64,000 nt of DNA from Castor canadensis (GCF_047511655.1 NC_133387.1:24360353-24424352), one strand, 5' to 3'; positions 39,376 through 50,964 are shown, numbered from the stretch's first letter. The notes: generated by a model from the sequence alone, not told the origin. Made by a program: numbers and translations.

Positions 39376-40055
39376 AGCTGTACTCCCATGTTCATTACAA
39401 TATTATTTACAATAGCCAAGATGTGGAGGCTGCCAAAATGCTCAACAACAGGTGAATAAGACAATGTGTCATAAGCCAGGTGCTGGTGGCTCACGCCTGT
39501 AATTCTAGCTACTCAGGTGGCAGAGTTCAGGAGGATCGAAGTTCAAGTCCAGCCCAGGAAAATAGGTCTCGAGACCCTATCTCAGAAACACCCAACAAAA
39601 AAAAAGCTGACAGAGTGGCTCAAGTGGTAGAGCACCTGCCTAGCAAGCATAAGGACCTGAGTTCAAACCCCAATACTGCGCCCCCTCCCAAAAAAAGCAT
39701 CATAATCATATTTTGCTTTAGAAGGAAATCCTGTTCCACTCCACAACACAGATAAGCATTGAGGACATTCTGCTAAATTATGAGCCAGTCACAAAAGGAC
39801 AGATACTGCATGATTTTACTAATGTGAAGTATCATAGGAAAATAAAGTAGAATGTGGCTAACGGGCTGGGAGACAGGGAGAAATGGGAGGAAGTTGTTCA
39901 ATGGATATGGAGTTTTAGTTTTGCAAGATGAAAAAGTTCTAGAGAGCAGTTGACACAGTATAAATAGAACTAATATTACTTAACTTTACACTTAAAAATG
40001 GCTAACAAGGGAAATTCTGTTATGTTTTTTATACCACAACAGGAAAAGAAAAATG
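39376..40055 (+). mobile_element. Old L1 3' end split by a SINE
   Basis: 'cccatgttcattacaatatt .. aatagccaagatgtggagg', then after the SINE 'tactgcatgattttactaat .. acacttaaaaatggctaaca .. tataccacaac'. This is an older L1 lineage than the young copies here. Confidence 0.7.
39476..39697 (+). repeat. B1-dID composite SINE
   Basis: 'aagccaggtgctggtggctc', linker 'acccaacaaaaaaaaagctg', dID 'gtggctcaagtggtagagca'. Confidence 0.92.
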
Positions 40056-41730
40056 GCCACTTTTAACACCGACTATACTGTAACACTTCTACTAGCTGCT
40101 ATACACAGAAACAAGATTGCCACTTGAATTCTGTCCTCTTAATCCTTTCAATCTAGGCATGGACAGTATAATTCATCATCCTTTTTCCTTCTATTGACAC
40201 TTCTTATTATGCCTTTGCTCTGTAACCTTCTAGCTGTGTTGTGCTTTCCCTTTCAGTTGCTTCTTTAATATAGAAAGAAAATGATTATAAAACTAGAAGT
40301 GAGAACTTTCTTCTGTAGAGCCAGAGAAATTAGATGTCAAGGGAAATTCAACTTATCAGATACTAAGTGAGTACAAAATGTCCCCTCGAGGATCATGCCA
40401 TCTCCCAGGTCTCAGAGAGCTGAGGTGAGTCACTGTCTCCCACTTGGGATTCAAGGTCAGGTGTGTGGCCTTAGCTGCCTAGCAGTAACACTAGCAGTAT
40501 TTGTCAGAGCCACTAGATGTCACCAGTGTTCCACATCTCACTTCCTCTGCAGCACTGCAAAACACACCTTGTCCCCCATTTTTACACTAATCACAGATCA
40601 ACGGTGGTGGGCCACACAGCATTACCTGTTTCAGTGGCTTATCCTCATTTTGGCATGTCTTACTTTGTCCTTATTTTGTTACAGGTCTTTCTTCTTAACC
40701 CAATTTAAGCTGTTCAAAGCTGAAGCTGCCTGGTTTGTAGAACACGCTAGTCCACCAATGGAAAAAGAAACTGAAAGCATTGAGATAGTCGATAGAGAGG
40801 GAAATGGAGAGAATGCCATTTATTGAAGAACCAGAAAGGAAAACAATCTTTCTTAACTGAAAGACAGTGTTAAAACCCTGCATTCTGGAATAGAGGCATG
40901 AATAGCAAGGATAAGAAGCAGCTGGTTGGGAAGTCAGCTGAAAGAGGAAACCCAGAGGGAAATAAACCACTGGCTGCCACCTTGGCACTCGTGAAAATGC
41001 TGAGACAGCCCTTCCAAGATGTCATCTTCGTGCCCCATCACAGCTCCAACACTCAGGCTGAGTTATCCCAAGGCCAACCCACAAAGTTAGGCAAGCCAGT
41101 AATGAAGGTTGGAGGACATGCTTACGGGGACACAGGCCAGACTGGTGTGTCATCACAGCCACTATGCAGCTGAGGCCCATCAGGTGACCCTTTGCTTGCA
41201 AGGATTCCAATGTCTGTGACTAATGCTAATTAACCCTGATTCATGGCAGCATCAAACACAAATTGGTCATTATCTCCACTGGATCAAGTGGGGAAACTGA
41301 GGAATGGAGTGGGGAAGCTGCTTTGCTCCATTAGTCAGGGGCACAAGGTCATGAGTTTATCACCATCCTGCTCCAGTGCCCATGAAGCCTCCCTTGATAA
41401 TGATGAGTAAATGCTTCCAACGGGGATGTCCAGGGGAGAAGAGAGGGGCCTTGACTCAGTGCCCTTTGCATACCAGTAGAGCCAGAGGCTTGGAAACAGA
41501 GTTTCAGTCGCGACATTGCCCAACTCCCATGAGTTCCACAATGAGGAATCTGAAGGCCAGAGAGGGGAGTGACAGCCAAGATTACATGGTGGGTGTAGCT
41601 AAGCCAGACCTAGAGTCCTGAGGTTCCATGCTCCATGTCCCTTCCTGCTCTACAGTCACAATGACAGAAGAAAAGAAGCAGCAGCTTGTGAGAGGCCAAA
41701 GCCTGGCAGGTACAGCTAGTAGACTGTGAT
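40056..41730. other. SINE-free anonymous sequence, part 1
   Basis: Weak MIR-like patches near 41290 and 41540. A 143-codon open frame (40395-40826, plus) has one hydrophobic segment but no recognised homology and is not annotated as a gene. Confidence 0.4.
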
Positions 41731-41734
41731 TCTG

Positions 41735-41885
41735 GTCATCTGGGATCAAATTCTGGATTCACTGGCTTTTGAGCCAGCTACTCAGAACCTGTTTCTTCAT
41801 CTGTAATATGAGGACAATACTAGTAGCTATGTCTTAGTGAGGTTTGGAAGTTAAATGAGATATCAAAGTGCTTAGAACATGGTAC
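41735..41885 (+). repeat. MIR fragment
   Basis: 'aacctgtttcttcatctgta .. gaggtttggaagttaaatga .. agtgcttagaacatgg'. Confidence 0.65.
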
Positions 41886-42952
41886 TGCTTAGCATTAGCT
41901 GTTTGTCTAGCAACCCTTAGCTGCGCACCTGTTCCCTTAGCCGGGCTGTCGGCTTCTGGCCATAGTCTCTCTCTGGCCAAATGGTTCCAGTTTGCCTGGA
42001 CTTCAGATCTCCTGAGGGAAGGGAACACTGAAAATGGTAAGTGTCAGGATGAAGAAAAAGACATCCCATAACTTCCTCAGCAGTGTCCTTGCTCTAGGTA
42101 GGGCTCTTTCAGCCCAGCAGCCTCCCTGATGTCATCAGACAGTGCAGGTGCAGGTGGTTCAGCTCCAAGCCTGGCTTTAGAAGCATCGGGAAGCAACCTG
42201 GGCAACAAAACACAAACCAAAATAACCACATTCCTGCCAGTCTCCTTGGGCCCTGGCTTGAGGCCTGGCAAGGCCACCTTAGGAGGTGGTAGTACAATGA
42301 CAACAGGAGGGCTAATTACAGGATCATCCTGCTGGGTTAAGAATACCAGCTTGTTTGTCCAACACAGTTTACCTGAATCATCTATCCTGGAGCCTGCAGC
42401 CACCTGGGCCTGGAGCTGGACCAGTAGGCCATCAGGAGTCTGGAACGCCTTCTCTGTGCTGAACCTAGCTGGTGCCAACACTTCCTGTCTATTCTCCTCT
42501 CAGAAAGCCAGTTGAGGCAGTTCAGTTCCATAGATGTAGGTTGGAACTGAGCAAAGACCTGACCAAGGCCTGAAAACAGGCCAAAGACCCTAAGGCCCTT
42601 TCTGCAGTGAGCAGAACTAAAGCCAAAGCCTCAAGAGTCTCTGGAAAATCACCTCACAGATCAGAGATGAAACCAAGAGACAACAGAGAGGGCAATATCT
42701 TCCTCCTCCCCTCTACTGCACCCCACATCACTCACCTCACATCAGGATGCACTCCCTGCACCCCACTGGCTCTCAGGGGATCCTGGGCTCTCTTGCCAAG
42801 CTCTACCTCTACCCAGTCCCACCCTACTGGTCAGCCATGATCTGGGCTAAACTGACACAAGCTCAACCCAATGTTTTCCAACATAAAACGAGAGAAAATA
42901 GGGGCCACACTTTAAGTTCTAAAATCACAATAGAGTTAAAAAATACTCTTTT
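41886..42952. other. SINE-free anonymous sequence, part 2
   Basis: GC-richer than its surroundings, with overlapping open frames on both strands (42129-42515 plus, 42077-42481 minus). No protein family was recognised. Confidence 0.4.
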
Positions 42953-43040
42953 AAGACTGTGGAGTGGCTCAAGTGTAAGAGCACCTGCCTAGCAAGCATG
43001 AGGCCTTGAGTTCAAACCCTAATCCCGCCAAAAAAAAAAT
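42953..43040 (+). repeat. dID SINE
   Basis: 'gtggagtggctcaagtgtaa .. gagttcaaaccctaatccc', A tail. Confidence 0.88.
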
Positions 43041-43870
43041 GTACTTTTTCAAAAGGTATAAAAAAATGAGAATGAAAGTCCCTTGCTCCTTCAGACGTAC
43101 TGGTTAGGGAAGCAAGAAGGATGTGACAGAAAAGAAAAGATGTGGGGTGACCCCTGTGGGTCTGAGGAAAACATTTGTGCCCTGGGGGGGTTTCCATCAG
43201 AGGGCCCATCAGGGAAATGGTTGAGAAGGCCTGAGTTGGGTTACCTTGATGGGACAGGAGACACAGAAAGCAATGTTGTAAGGCAATGGCCCGTAGGCTC
43301 TGTTCCTCCAAGAAAGAGAGCCAAAGAGCCCCTGTAAAATAAGAACTGGCCGAGAGGCCTGGGGGATTGAAGGGGATTGTGTCAGGCCACTTATCTCCAC
43401 AAACCCACATATCATTAGAGGTGGGCTGTGGTACCCTCTGTCCTTTAAGCTTCAGCACTGCTGTCACTCACAGTCCCTCACCTTTGTAGTCTGTCATGAA
43501 GTGAGCCTGAGGGAGGGGAGGGACAGGAGGGTGGAGCAACATCTAGTTCTGTCCTTGCTGACTAAAACATGACCTAAGTGTCATAATGACTGGCTTTCTG
43601 ATTAACCTGCTAACCTGGGGTGCCTCCCCACCCTAGCCTTCAAGATGGCTTCATCCAGGAAGCAGTTAGGCTTCATGTAGCAGAAGTCGGTCAAGGTGGT
43701 ACCAATGTTTGTCTTCTGTTAAACAGCACCTCATGGTGTGACTCCCCAGGACAGAAGTTGGAGCCTATGAGTCAAGAAGACTTTTATGACCACATATTTT
43801 GAGGGAAAAATTTGGTCATGAGGTCCAAGTAGGACTGAGTTCATGAAGACAACATGAAATTTAAAAACAG
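43041..43870. other. Unassigned intergenic sequence
   Basis: Holds a 151-codon minus frame (43012-43467) partly made of SINE tail; no homology was recognised. Confidence 0.4.
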
Positions 43871-44086
43871 GACTGGCTGGGCGTGGTGGTATGTATGTAA
43901 TCCCGCACTCAGGAGGCTGAGGCAGGAAGATCAAGAGTTACAGCTAGTGGAGAGGTTCAAGTGGTAGAGTGAGGACCCCAGTTCAACCCCCAGGTGCAGC
44001 CAAAAAAAAAAAGAATTCTAGGCTAGCCTGGGCTAATAACAAGTTTGAAACCAGTCTGGACTACATAGCAAGACCCTGTCTCATAG
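43871..44086 (+). repeat. B1 with a dID inserted
   Basis: B1 start 'ctgggcgtggtggtatgtat', dID with A11 tail at about 43940-44011, then B1 text 'gtctggactacatagcaaga'. Confidence 0.75.
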
Positions 44087-44278
44087 TCAGGAGCCCGTGG
44101 CTCATGCCTATAATCTAGCTATTCAAAAGCAGAGATCAGGAGGCCTGAGACTCGAAGCCAGCAAGTAGTTCAAGAGACCCTATTTTGAAAATACCCAACA
44201 CGGGGTATGAGGCCCAGAGTTCAAAACCCAGTACCAGCAAGAGCGAGAGAGAGAGACTGTCTCAAAACAAAAACAGAA
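44087..44278 (+). repeat. B1-dID composite, deleted
   Basis: 'aggagcccgtggctcatgcc', linker 'aatacccaacac', short dID end and GA-rich tail. Confidence 0.75.
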
Positions 44279-44715
44279 ACAAAACAAAATAAAAAATGGA
44301 TGGTTTTAACTAGGAAGGAATTGTGACTGGTACCTGAGTCAAGAATGGGGTTAGACATGTTTATTGCAGCACTATTCACAATAGCCAAGTTATGGAAACA
44401 GCCAAGATGCCCCACCACTGACAAATGGATTAAGAAAATGTGGTATTTATACACAGTGGAATTTTATACAGCCACGAAGAAAGAATGAAATCTTATCATT
44501 CGCAAGTAAATGGATAGAACTGGAGAACATAATTCTTAGTGAGGTTAGCCTGGCTCAGAATACCAAAAATCGTATGTTCTCCCTCATATGCAGACTTTAG
44601 ATCAAGGGCAAACACAACAAGGGAATAGGACTTTGATCACATGATAAGGTGAGTGCACACAAAGGAGGTATGAGGATAGGTAGGTAACCCAAAAAAAAAA
44701 AATAGCATTTGGTGT

Positions 44716-44742
44716 TTCTTTGCATTTCTTCAATGCAAAGAA
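44716..44742. other. 11-bp perfect hairpin in L1 3' UTR
   Basis: TTCTTTGCATT, loop TCTTC, AATGCAAAGAA. Confidence 0.75.
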
Positions 44743-44983
44743 GCTAATGCAGAAACTTTAGAGGCCAATAGGAGAAGGGGACCAGGAACTAGAGAAAAGG
44801 TTAGCTTGAGAAGAATTAATTTAGAAAGTAACACATATGTACATGGAAGCAATACTAGGAATCTCCCTATATAGCTATCCTTTCCTCAACTAGCAAAAAC
44901 CCCTGGTCCTCCGTATTAATGTTTATACTCACTCTTCAACAAAATTAGAGATAAGGGCAAAACAGTTCCTGCTTGGAAGCGAG

Positions 44984-45036
44984 GGGGTGGGGGAGGGAGG
45001 GAGGGGGTAGGGGAAAAGGGAGGGGGGAGGGGGAGT
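44984..45036 (+). other. G-quadruplex-prone tract of L1 3' UTR
   Basis: More than six runs of 3 or more G on the L1 sense strand, a conserved property of mammalian L1 3' UTRs. Confidence 0.8.
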
Positions 45037-45118
45037 AATGACCCAATTATTGTATGCACATATGAATACAGGAAATTAAAAAAAAATTAAAAATTAAAAA
45101 ATAAGAATGGGGTTAGAG

Positions 45119-45418
45119 GACTGGGCATGTGGCTCAAGTAGTAGAGCACCTGCCTAGCAAGTGCAATGCCCTGAGTTCAAAAAAAAAAAAAAGCAGGAAG
45201 AAAAGCTGGGTGTAGTGGTGTATATCTGTAATCCCAGCACTGAGAGACTGAGACAGGATTGTGAGTTTGAGGCCAACCTAAGCTATATAGCAAGACCCTG
45301 TCTCAAAAAAAACCAAAAAAATAAAAGGGCTGGGGATGTAGATCAGTGATAGAGTGTTTGCCCAGCATGACCAGGGCTCTGGGTTTGATCCCCAGCACTG
45401 CAAAAACAAATCAAAAAT
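45119..45418 (+). repeat. dID, B1 and ID SINEs in a row
   Basis: dID 45119-45193, B1-like 45205-45326, ID 45328-45418, all plus strand, joined by A-rich tails. Confidence 0.85.
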
Positions 45419-45505
45419 AGGAAAAGAGCAGGAGACGGAGACGACGTGGAGAATGAAGGTTCTAGGAAGGAAAACCTGAGAAATCAGGCTGAAAGGCTTC
45501 CAGCA

Positions 45506-45604
45506 GTGGGCTTGCTGTATAGCCCAGGCTGGCCTAGAACTCTTTTTTTTTTTTTTTTTTGGTTGTACCTAGGGGGTTGAATTGGGGTCCTCACATTTGC
45601 TAAG
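45506..45604 (-). repeat. B1 fragment broken by dID
   Basis: 'ttgctgtatagcccaggctg', T20, then 'gggggttgaattggggtcc'. Confidence 0.7.
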
Positions 45605-45865
45605 AAATCGGATCAGGTGACCCAGGCAGAGGCTGTCCTTTCCCTCTCCCCCTGCTGTGCCTCCTTCAGTGACTGTGCAGGCCTGCAGGCAGTGCCCAGC
45701 CTGCACACTAGAAGCAGGAGCTTTTGGCTCCGGGACAGTGCTCCATCTCTGAGCTGGTGAGCTGGAAACAAGCAGCAGAGGCCTGCAGATTGTCCCAACT
45801 GCCAGAAGGGGCATTAACTCTAAAACAGTTGACCCATCCTAATAAGACAAACCTTTGACAATTTT

Positions 45866-46190
45866 CTTTTTTGGGTGGGGATAGGGGGTGTGTTTGAACT
45901 CAGGCCCTCACAGTTATGCTCACTGTAGGCAGGCACTCTACCACTTGAGCCACTCTGCTAGCCCTTTTTTGTGTTGAGTATTTTCAGGATAGGGTCTCAA
46001 AAACTATTTTCCCAGGCTGGCTTTGAACCATGATCCTTCTGATCACAGCCTCCTGAGTAGCTAGGATTACAGGCATGAACCACTAATGCCTTTTTTTTCT
46101 TTTTTTTTTTTTTTTAGCGGCACTGGGGTTTGAACTCAGGGCTTTACACTTGCTAGGCAGGTGCTCCTACCCTTTGAGGCATTCCACCAG
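45866..46190 (-). repeat. B1-dID then dID SINE
   Basis: B1-dID 45866-46090, then a second dID (46091-46190, T15, 'actggggtttgaactcaggg'). Confidence 0.88.
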
Positions 46191-46920
46191 TGACAATTCT
46201 CATTCTTGTCCCTTTAACTACCCAAGTGAGAATTTACTGCTATAGGAGGTGGTCCTCAGATCTTTTGAGGAGTCACAAAGGGTGTGTCCACAAGCCAGTA
46301 GTCTTAGACAGTCACCACAGGGCAGCTCTCACCAGGCTGTGTGTCTGATTTCAGCTCCCACTGACTGACCTCATGTACCCCTAAGCCACTTGAGGGAGTC
46401 AAAGCTGCCATGTTTCTGGGTACCCCAAGAAGCTGTGTACCCTGTCTATCTGGGGATAATACCTTCTCCAATTTACTGCCATCAGTGAACAGTCAGGTTA
46501 GCTTCTGACCCCTACCCTCAGATCATGGCAGCTAAACCAAGGATTGCAAGAGGGGAGATACCTACCTGGTCATACCTTCTTCATCTTAAAGTGGTTTTTG
46601 TTCCTTGGAGCCAGGATACATCCAGACATCTCCTCCATCTCAGAAGAAGCTGTTCCTTCACGTTTGCTTATCTACAAGATCAAATTTGGTGCTTTTTCCT
46701 GAAATGAAGGAACTGGGTGTCCTAAGGTAGGCGGAAGTTTGTACAGGAACAGGATTCCGGTAAGAAGTTGACTTTGATTGTTCCCTCGGGCTCGTTGACA
46801 ATTTTAGGGCTGTGTTTTTACAGAGCACAATGTTATATGAGAGTACAAGGAATGAGTAAGAGGAACCGAGTATGAAAAGATGTAGAATTGTGTGTAAGAT
46901 GACTTTTGACCTCTCCAAAC
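46191..46920. other. Unassigned intergenic sequence
   Basis: No repeat or gene was recognised. Confidence 0.35.
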
Positions 46921-47050
46921 TTCTCAGTGGCTTCATCCACCCTGTGCTCCACGTTTCCTTCTTATGACTGCATCCCCACTACTCAGCACAGTGCCTGGCA
47001 TAGCAAAGGTGCTCGGGAAATATTTGTTACATATGTGAACACATACATGT
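46921..47050 (+). repeat. L2 3' end fragment
   Basis: 'ccactactcagcacagtgcc' .. 'tggcatagcaaaggtgctcg' .. 'aaatatttgtta'. Confidence 0.6.
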
Positions 47051-47151
47051 TCAGAGTTTAGTGTAGAAGTTTGGAGGCAGAGATAATTTGGTCTTGCAAC
47101 CTTGTGTGGGGACAATGAATTCATTTGGGTCCCCTGAAGAACTTACTTTGA

Positions 47152-47385
47152 GGGGCTAGGTTGTAGCTCAGTGGTAGAGTAAGTGGTAGTGTAAGGGCCT
47201 GGGTTCCATTCCCAACACCAAAAAGGAAAAAAAAAAAAGAGAACCAGCTTTGAGAGGGGTCTGGAAGCCCAGTGTGGTAGTATAACTCTGTAATCCCAGC
47301 ACTCAGGAAAGTGAATTAGGAGGATCACAAGTTTGAAATGAACCTGTCTCATAAGAAAAGAAAAAGGAAGAAAAGAAAAGGGTTT
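47152..47385 (+). repeat. ID then B1-like SINE
   Basis: ID 47152-47240 ('ggctaggttgtagctcagtg') and B1 47262-47385. Confidence 0.8.
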
Positions 47386-47629
47386 GAAGGACATGATTGG
47401 CCATCTCTTGATGAGGGGCAGGCCACTCAGAGTAGGAAAAGGAAGGGAAGCTGGCCAAGGACTGGCAAGGGGCAAGGTGGAGCTATGTGAAGGCCAAGGA
47501 ATGAAGTATGTGGCCGGACTTTGATGACATCAGGACATTTTTACATAACATACATGTCTATTGTTCCTCTCCATCTCATTCGATGTTCTGACATCAAAGG
47601 ACAGAACTGTGCAATTCCCTAGGTTTACT

Positions 47630-47836
47630 TTTTTTTGTAGATCTGGGTTTGAACTCGGGGCTTTGCACTTGCAAAGCAAGCACTCTACCGCTTGAGCCAC
47701 ACCTCTAGTTCATTCTGCTCTGAATGAGCAGAAGATGGGGGTCTCATGAACTATGTGCCAGGACTGGCCTCCAACCATGATCCTCCCAATCTTAGCCTCC
47801 CAAGTAGCTAGGATTACAGGTGTGAGTAATTGGCAT
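47630..47836 (-). repeat. B1-dID composite SINE
   Basis: 'ctgggtttgaactcggggct .. tgccaggactggcctcc .. aggtgtgagtaattgg'. Confidence 0.88.
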
Positions 47837-48051
47837 CCTTATTAAAATAAGGGTAACAAATCTTTATGGAGATTCATAAGGAAATTATATCATAAGTGGA
47901 ATAATTCTACTTACACATACTTACACATGCACTTTTTCAGAATAATTTGTGAGCTGCGTATCTCATGCCCCTTAATATTTTATACTCCTCAATTCTTATG
48001 AAGTTTTCCTCTTTTTATTTACACATATTTTCTAAGAACAAGAATATTTTC

Positions 48052-48120
48052 AGAGCTGGAGGGCTCAGGTGTTAGAGTGCTTGCCTACCAGGCCCTGAGT
48101 TAAAATCCCAGTGCCACTAA
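48052..48120 (+). repeat. dID SINE
   Basis: 'gagctggagggctcaggtgt', 'ccctgagttaaaatcc'. Confidence 0.8.
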
Positions 48121-48172
48121 ATATATATACATACACATACATATATATGTGTGTGTGTGTGTGTGTGTATGT
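48118..48172. repeat. (TA/CA/TG)n microsatellite at SINE tail
   Basis: Alternating AT, AC and GT dinucleotides. Confidence 0.9.
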
Positions 48173-48182
48173 GTTACATTCT

Positions 48183-48301
48183 CAGCTGGCTACTGTGGTC
48201 TCAGCTACTCAGGAGGCCGAGGCAAGAGGATCACTTGAGCCCAGGAGTCTGAGGCCAGCCTGGGCAACATAGCAAGACCCAACCTCAAAAAAAAAAAAAA
48301 A
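48183..48301 (+). repeat. Alu-left-arm-like B1/7SL monomer
   Basis: Contains 'atcacttgagcccaggagtc' and 'agcctgggcaacatagcaag', closer to 7SL/FLAM text than the other B1 units of this window. A16 tail. Confidence 0.7.
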
Positions 48302-48670
48302 GTCTTGCCATAGTCCAGTTCTCAAATAACCATAAGTCCATTTATCAAATCCAGAAAAGTTTACACTGACACAATACTTTTATGAAATCCACAGTCCATG
48401 TACTAATTTCACCAGAAGTCTCAATAATGTCCTTTAAGGCATTTTTGGGTTTTTTTTCCCTGAGCACTGGATCAAATCCAGGAAGACATAATCACATTTA
48501 CTCATACCACATTTCTTTAGTCTCCCTCCTCTAAGTGACCACCATTTGTCAGCATCTTTTCCGTATTTATCATCTTTCATGACCTCATGACCTTCTTTAA
48601 AAAGCCAATTATTTTCTAGACTGTATCTCAATTTGGTTTGTCTGTCATTTCCTGGTGATCAGATCTAGGT

Positions 48671-48696
48671 TTTATATATATTATATATATATATAT
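48671..48696. repeat. (TA)n tract
   Basis: AT alternation at the tail of the next SINE. Confidence 0.85.
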
Positions 48697-48876
48697 TTTT
48701 TTTTTTCAGTACTGGGGCTTGGACTCAGGACCTACACCTTGAGCCACCCTATTTTTGTGAAGGGTTTTTCAAGACAGGGTCTCGTGAACTATTTGCCTGG
48801 CTTTGAACCACAATCCTTCTGATCTCTGCTTCCTGAGTAGCTAGGATTACAGGCATGAGCAAGCGGCTCCCAGCCC
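48697..48876 (-). repeat. B1-dID composite, dID shortened
   Basis: 'actggggcttggactcagga', 'agacagggtctcgtgaac'. Confidence 0.88.
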
Positions 48877-49217
48877 AGGTTATATATTTTTGACTGGACT
48901 ATTACATACATAACATGATGGCCTCAGGGTATCACAACTGCACGAGCATGGTATCTTTTAATGAGATGTTAGTTTAGATCACTTGGTTAAGGCTTTGTTT
49001 GGTTTGTCATCTGCATGGCTATTATCTCTCTTTTTGTAATTAATGAGTTATTTGTGGTGAGATGCAAGATAGTTTGAGACTACATAAGTGTCCCATTCCC
49101 TGCCAATCCTCCCTGGCTGAGTCATCTTGCATCAATTTATGCTGGGTTTCTGTTGCTGTTGTTACCTGTGGACCAAAGCCTTCAAACTCATGCATTTTAT
49201 AAAATGTTTGGTATGAA

Positions 49218-49417
49218 GCCAGGCTTGGTGGCTTATACCTGTAATCCTAGCTACTTGGGAGGCTGAGATCCTGAGGATTGTGGTTCAAGGCCAGCCTAAG
49301 TAAATAGTTCAAGAGGCCCCCATCTCCAAATTAACCAGAGCAAAATGGGCTGGAGATGTGGCTCAAGCTTTGCAAAAGCAAAGCCCTGAGTTCTAAATCC
49401 CCCAGTCCCACCAAAAA
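49218..49417 (+). repeat. B1-dID composite with target-site duplications
   Basis: Perfect 17-bp duplications AAAATGTTTGGTATGAA (49201-49217, 49418-49434); the dID middle is shortened. Confidence 0.93.
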
Positions 49418-49451
49418 AAAATGTTTGGTATGAAAAAATGCAGCCTTGCTT

Positions 49452-49570
49452 TATTTATTTGTTTATTAGACATGATCTCACTATATAGTTCAGGCTGCCC
49501 TCCAACTTGTAATCTTCCTGCCTCAACCTCCTGAGTGCTGGGGTACAGATGTGTGCCACCACACCTGACT
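49452..49570 (-). repeat. B1-like SINE
   Basis: 'attagacatgatctcactat .. gtgtgccaccacacctgac'. Confidence 0.8.
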
Positions 49571-50111
49571 AGTCTTGTCTTTTTAAACTAAAGAGAAAAG
49601 AACATTTTTGCATCCTAAGTGGGGCTGGGGAAAAGCTGAGTCCTCTACCCGAGGAGCAGTGCAAGTGCTATGTGGTGGAGGGCTTGGGACATACTGGCAG
49701 CCAGTGCCACAGTGGGGACTCTGGACGGCAGCTATGCTCCCCACTATACCACCCACGCAGGCAAGGAGGGACTCTGGTTACTGCCCCCAACAAGTTCTTG
49801 TTTTCTTCATAAGAAGATTTTGTTCCATTCTTCTTTCTTTAGCCCCATTTGTCACCTAGCTCTCTCCTATGTCTCTAACAGTCTTCTGGATTCCTCCATC
49901 TAGATATCCTCTTGTCACCTCAAACTCAACAGACATCAACTCCTGTCTTCTGTCAGTGGCGTCATATAGTTATTCCAACTATTCAGACCAAAGCCTCAGT
50001 GACCATCTTTGATATTCGATGTCTCTTGTCCCTTGCCATCACCGCTTGGTCTCCAGAGCCTGCTGTCTGTCCCTCCTGAGTCTCTCTCAGCTTGGAGAGT
50101 TTCCTTCCCCA

Positions 50112-50203
50112 CTTGTAATTCAGGCTGGACTTGAACTTGATACCCTTCTGCCTCAACCTCCCAAGTGCTGGAATTACAGGCATGTACCACTCTGCTCAGT
50201 GCT
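50112..50203 (-). repeat. B1-like fragment
   Basis: 'ttcaggctggacttgaactt .. ggaattacaggcatgtacc'. Confidence 0.75.
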
Positions 50204-50279
50204 TCCAGTCTGATTTCAACAGCCTTTGTACACTTTGGTTTCCTGAGAAGGGTCTGATCTATATATGTACTTCCCATTC

Positions 50280-50505
50280 AAACCTCAGTCAGCCAAGCCT
50301 CTGTCTTCTGCCTTTCTCCCAGGCTTTGTCCTCTCCCATCCCTGTGTCCCTCTCCCTAACTCAATTGTCTCACCCTTCAAGACTCAGCTCTACTCCCAGT
50401 GTCACATCTGCTCACAGACTTCATTGCTCTGAACTCCATAGGCTCTGTGCCTATAACACACACTTATTTCCTGCTCACACACCATCTCACAACAACTCTG
50501 CTCTA
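50280..50505 (+). repeat. L2 fragment
   Basis: 'cacccttcaagactcagctc' and 'ataacacacacttatttcc'. Confidence 0.6.
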
Positions 50506-50835
50506 CCATAGTAGTTAAAAATGAGAGCTCTGCAGTCAGATTCCTTGATGTCTAATCCTGCCTTTGTTTTTTTTGCAAACTGGGGTTTGAACTCAGGCCC
50601 TCAAACTTGCTAGGCAATTACTCTACCACTTGAGCCACTCCTCCAGCTCTGTTTTGTGTTGGGTATTTTTGAGATAGGGTCTCGAGAACTGTTTCCCCAA
50701 GTTGGTCTTGAACTGTGATCCTTCTGATCTCTGCTTCCTGAGTAGTTAGGATTATAGGCGTGAGCTACCAGTACCTATGTAACCTTGAGGAATTTATCTA
50801 ATTTCTCTGTGCCTCATCTATAAAACAAGTACTGG
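50506..50835 (+). repeat. MIR split by a SINE
   Basis: 'aaaaatgagagctctgcagt' before and 'gaatttatctaatttctctg' after the minus B1-dID at 50562-50778. Confidence 0.65.
50562..50778 (-). repeat. B1-dID composite SINE
   Basis: 'actggggtttgaactcaggc .. gagatagggtctcgagaac .. taggcgtgagctaccag'. Confidence 0.9.
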
Positions 50836-50964
50836 GTTGTTTGTTTTTTTTTTAATAGAGTTTGATGTGATGATCAAGAAACATAACACAAAAAAGGTAC
50901 TTGCAAACATACAATTACCATGTACCTTAGCAACTCTGCTTCTTTGTAAGCACCCAAAATAACT

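Larger units (their letters stand above)
44356..45102 (+). mobile_element. LINE-1, 5'-truncated, with target-site duplications
   Basis: Perfect 15-bp duplications AAGAATGGGGTTAGA (44341-44355, 45103-45117). It contains the last part of L1 ORF2 (stop near 44599), the 3' UTR with a G-rich tract (44984-45036), 'tgtatgcacatatgaata' and an A-rich tail. Same subfamily as 2446, 21435 and 55201. Confidence 0.95.

Noticed and set aside
40395..40826. Possible membrane-protein gene of 143 residues
   Set aside because: One hydrophobic stretch but no recognised homologue, splice signals or conserved context. A frame of this length occurs by chance in mammalian DNA.
42077..42515. Overlapping frames on both strands as a gene or processed pseudogene
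   Set aside because: No protein family recognised, no poly(A) tail or duplications; kept only as an observation.
43012..43467. 151-codon minus frame as a coding gene or env remnant
   Set aside because: Starts within a SINE tail and shows no convincing motif of any family.
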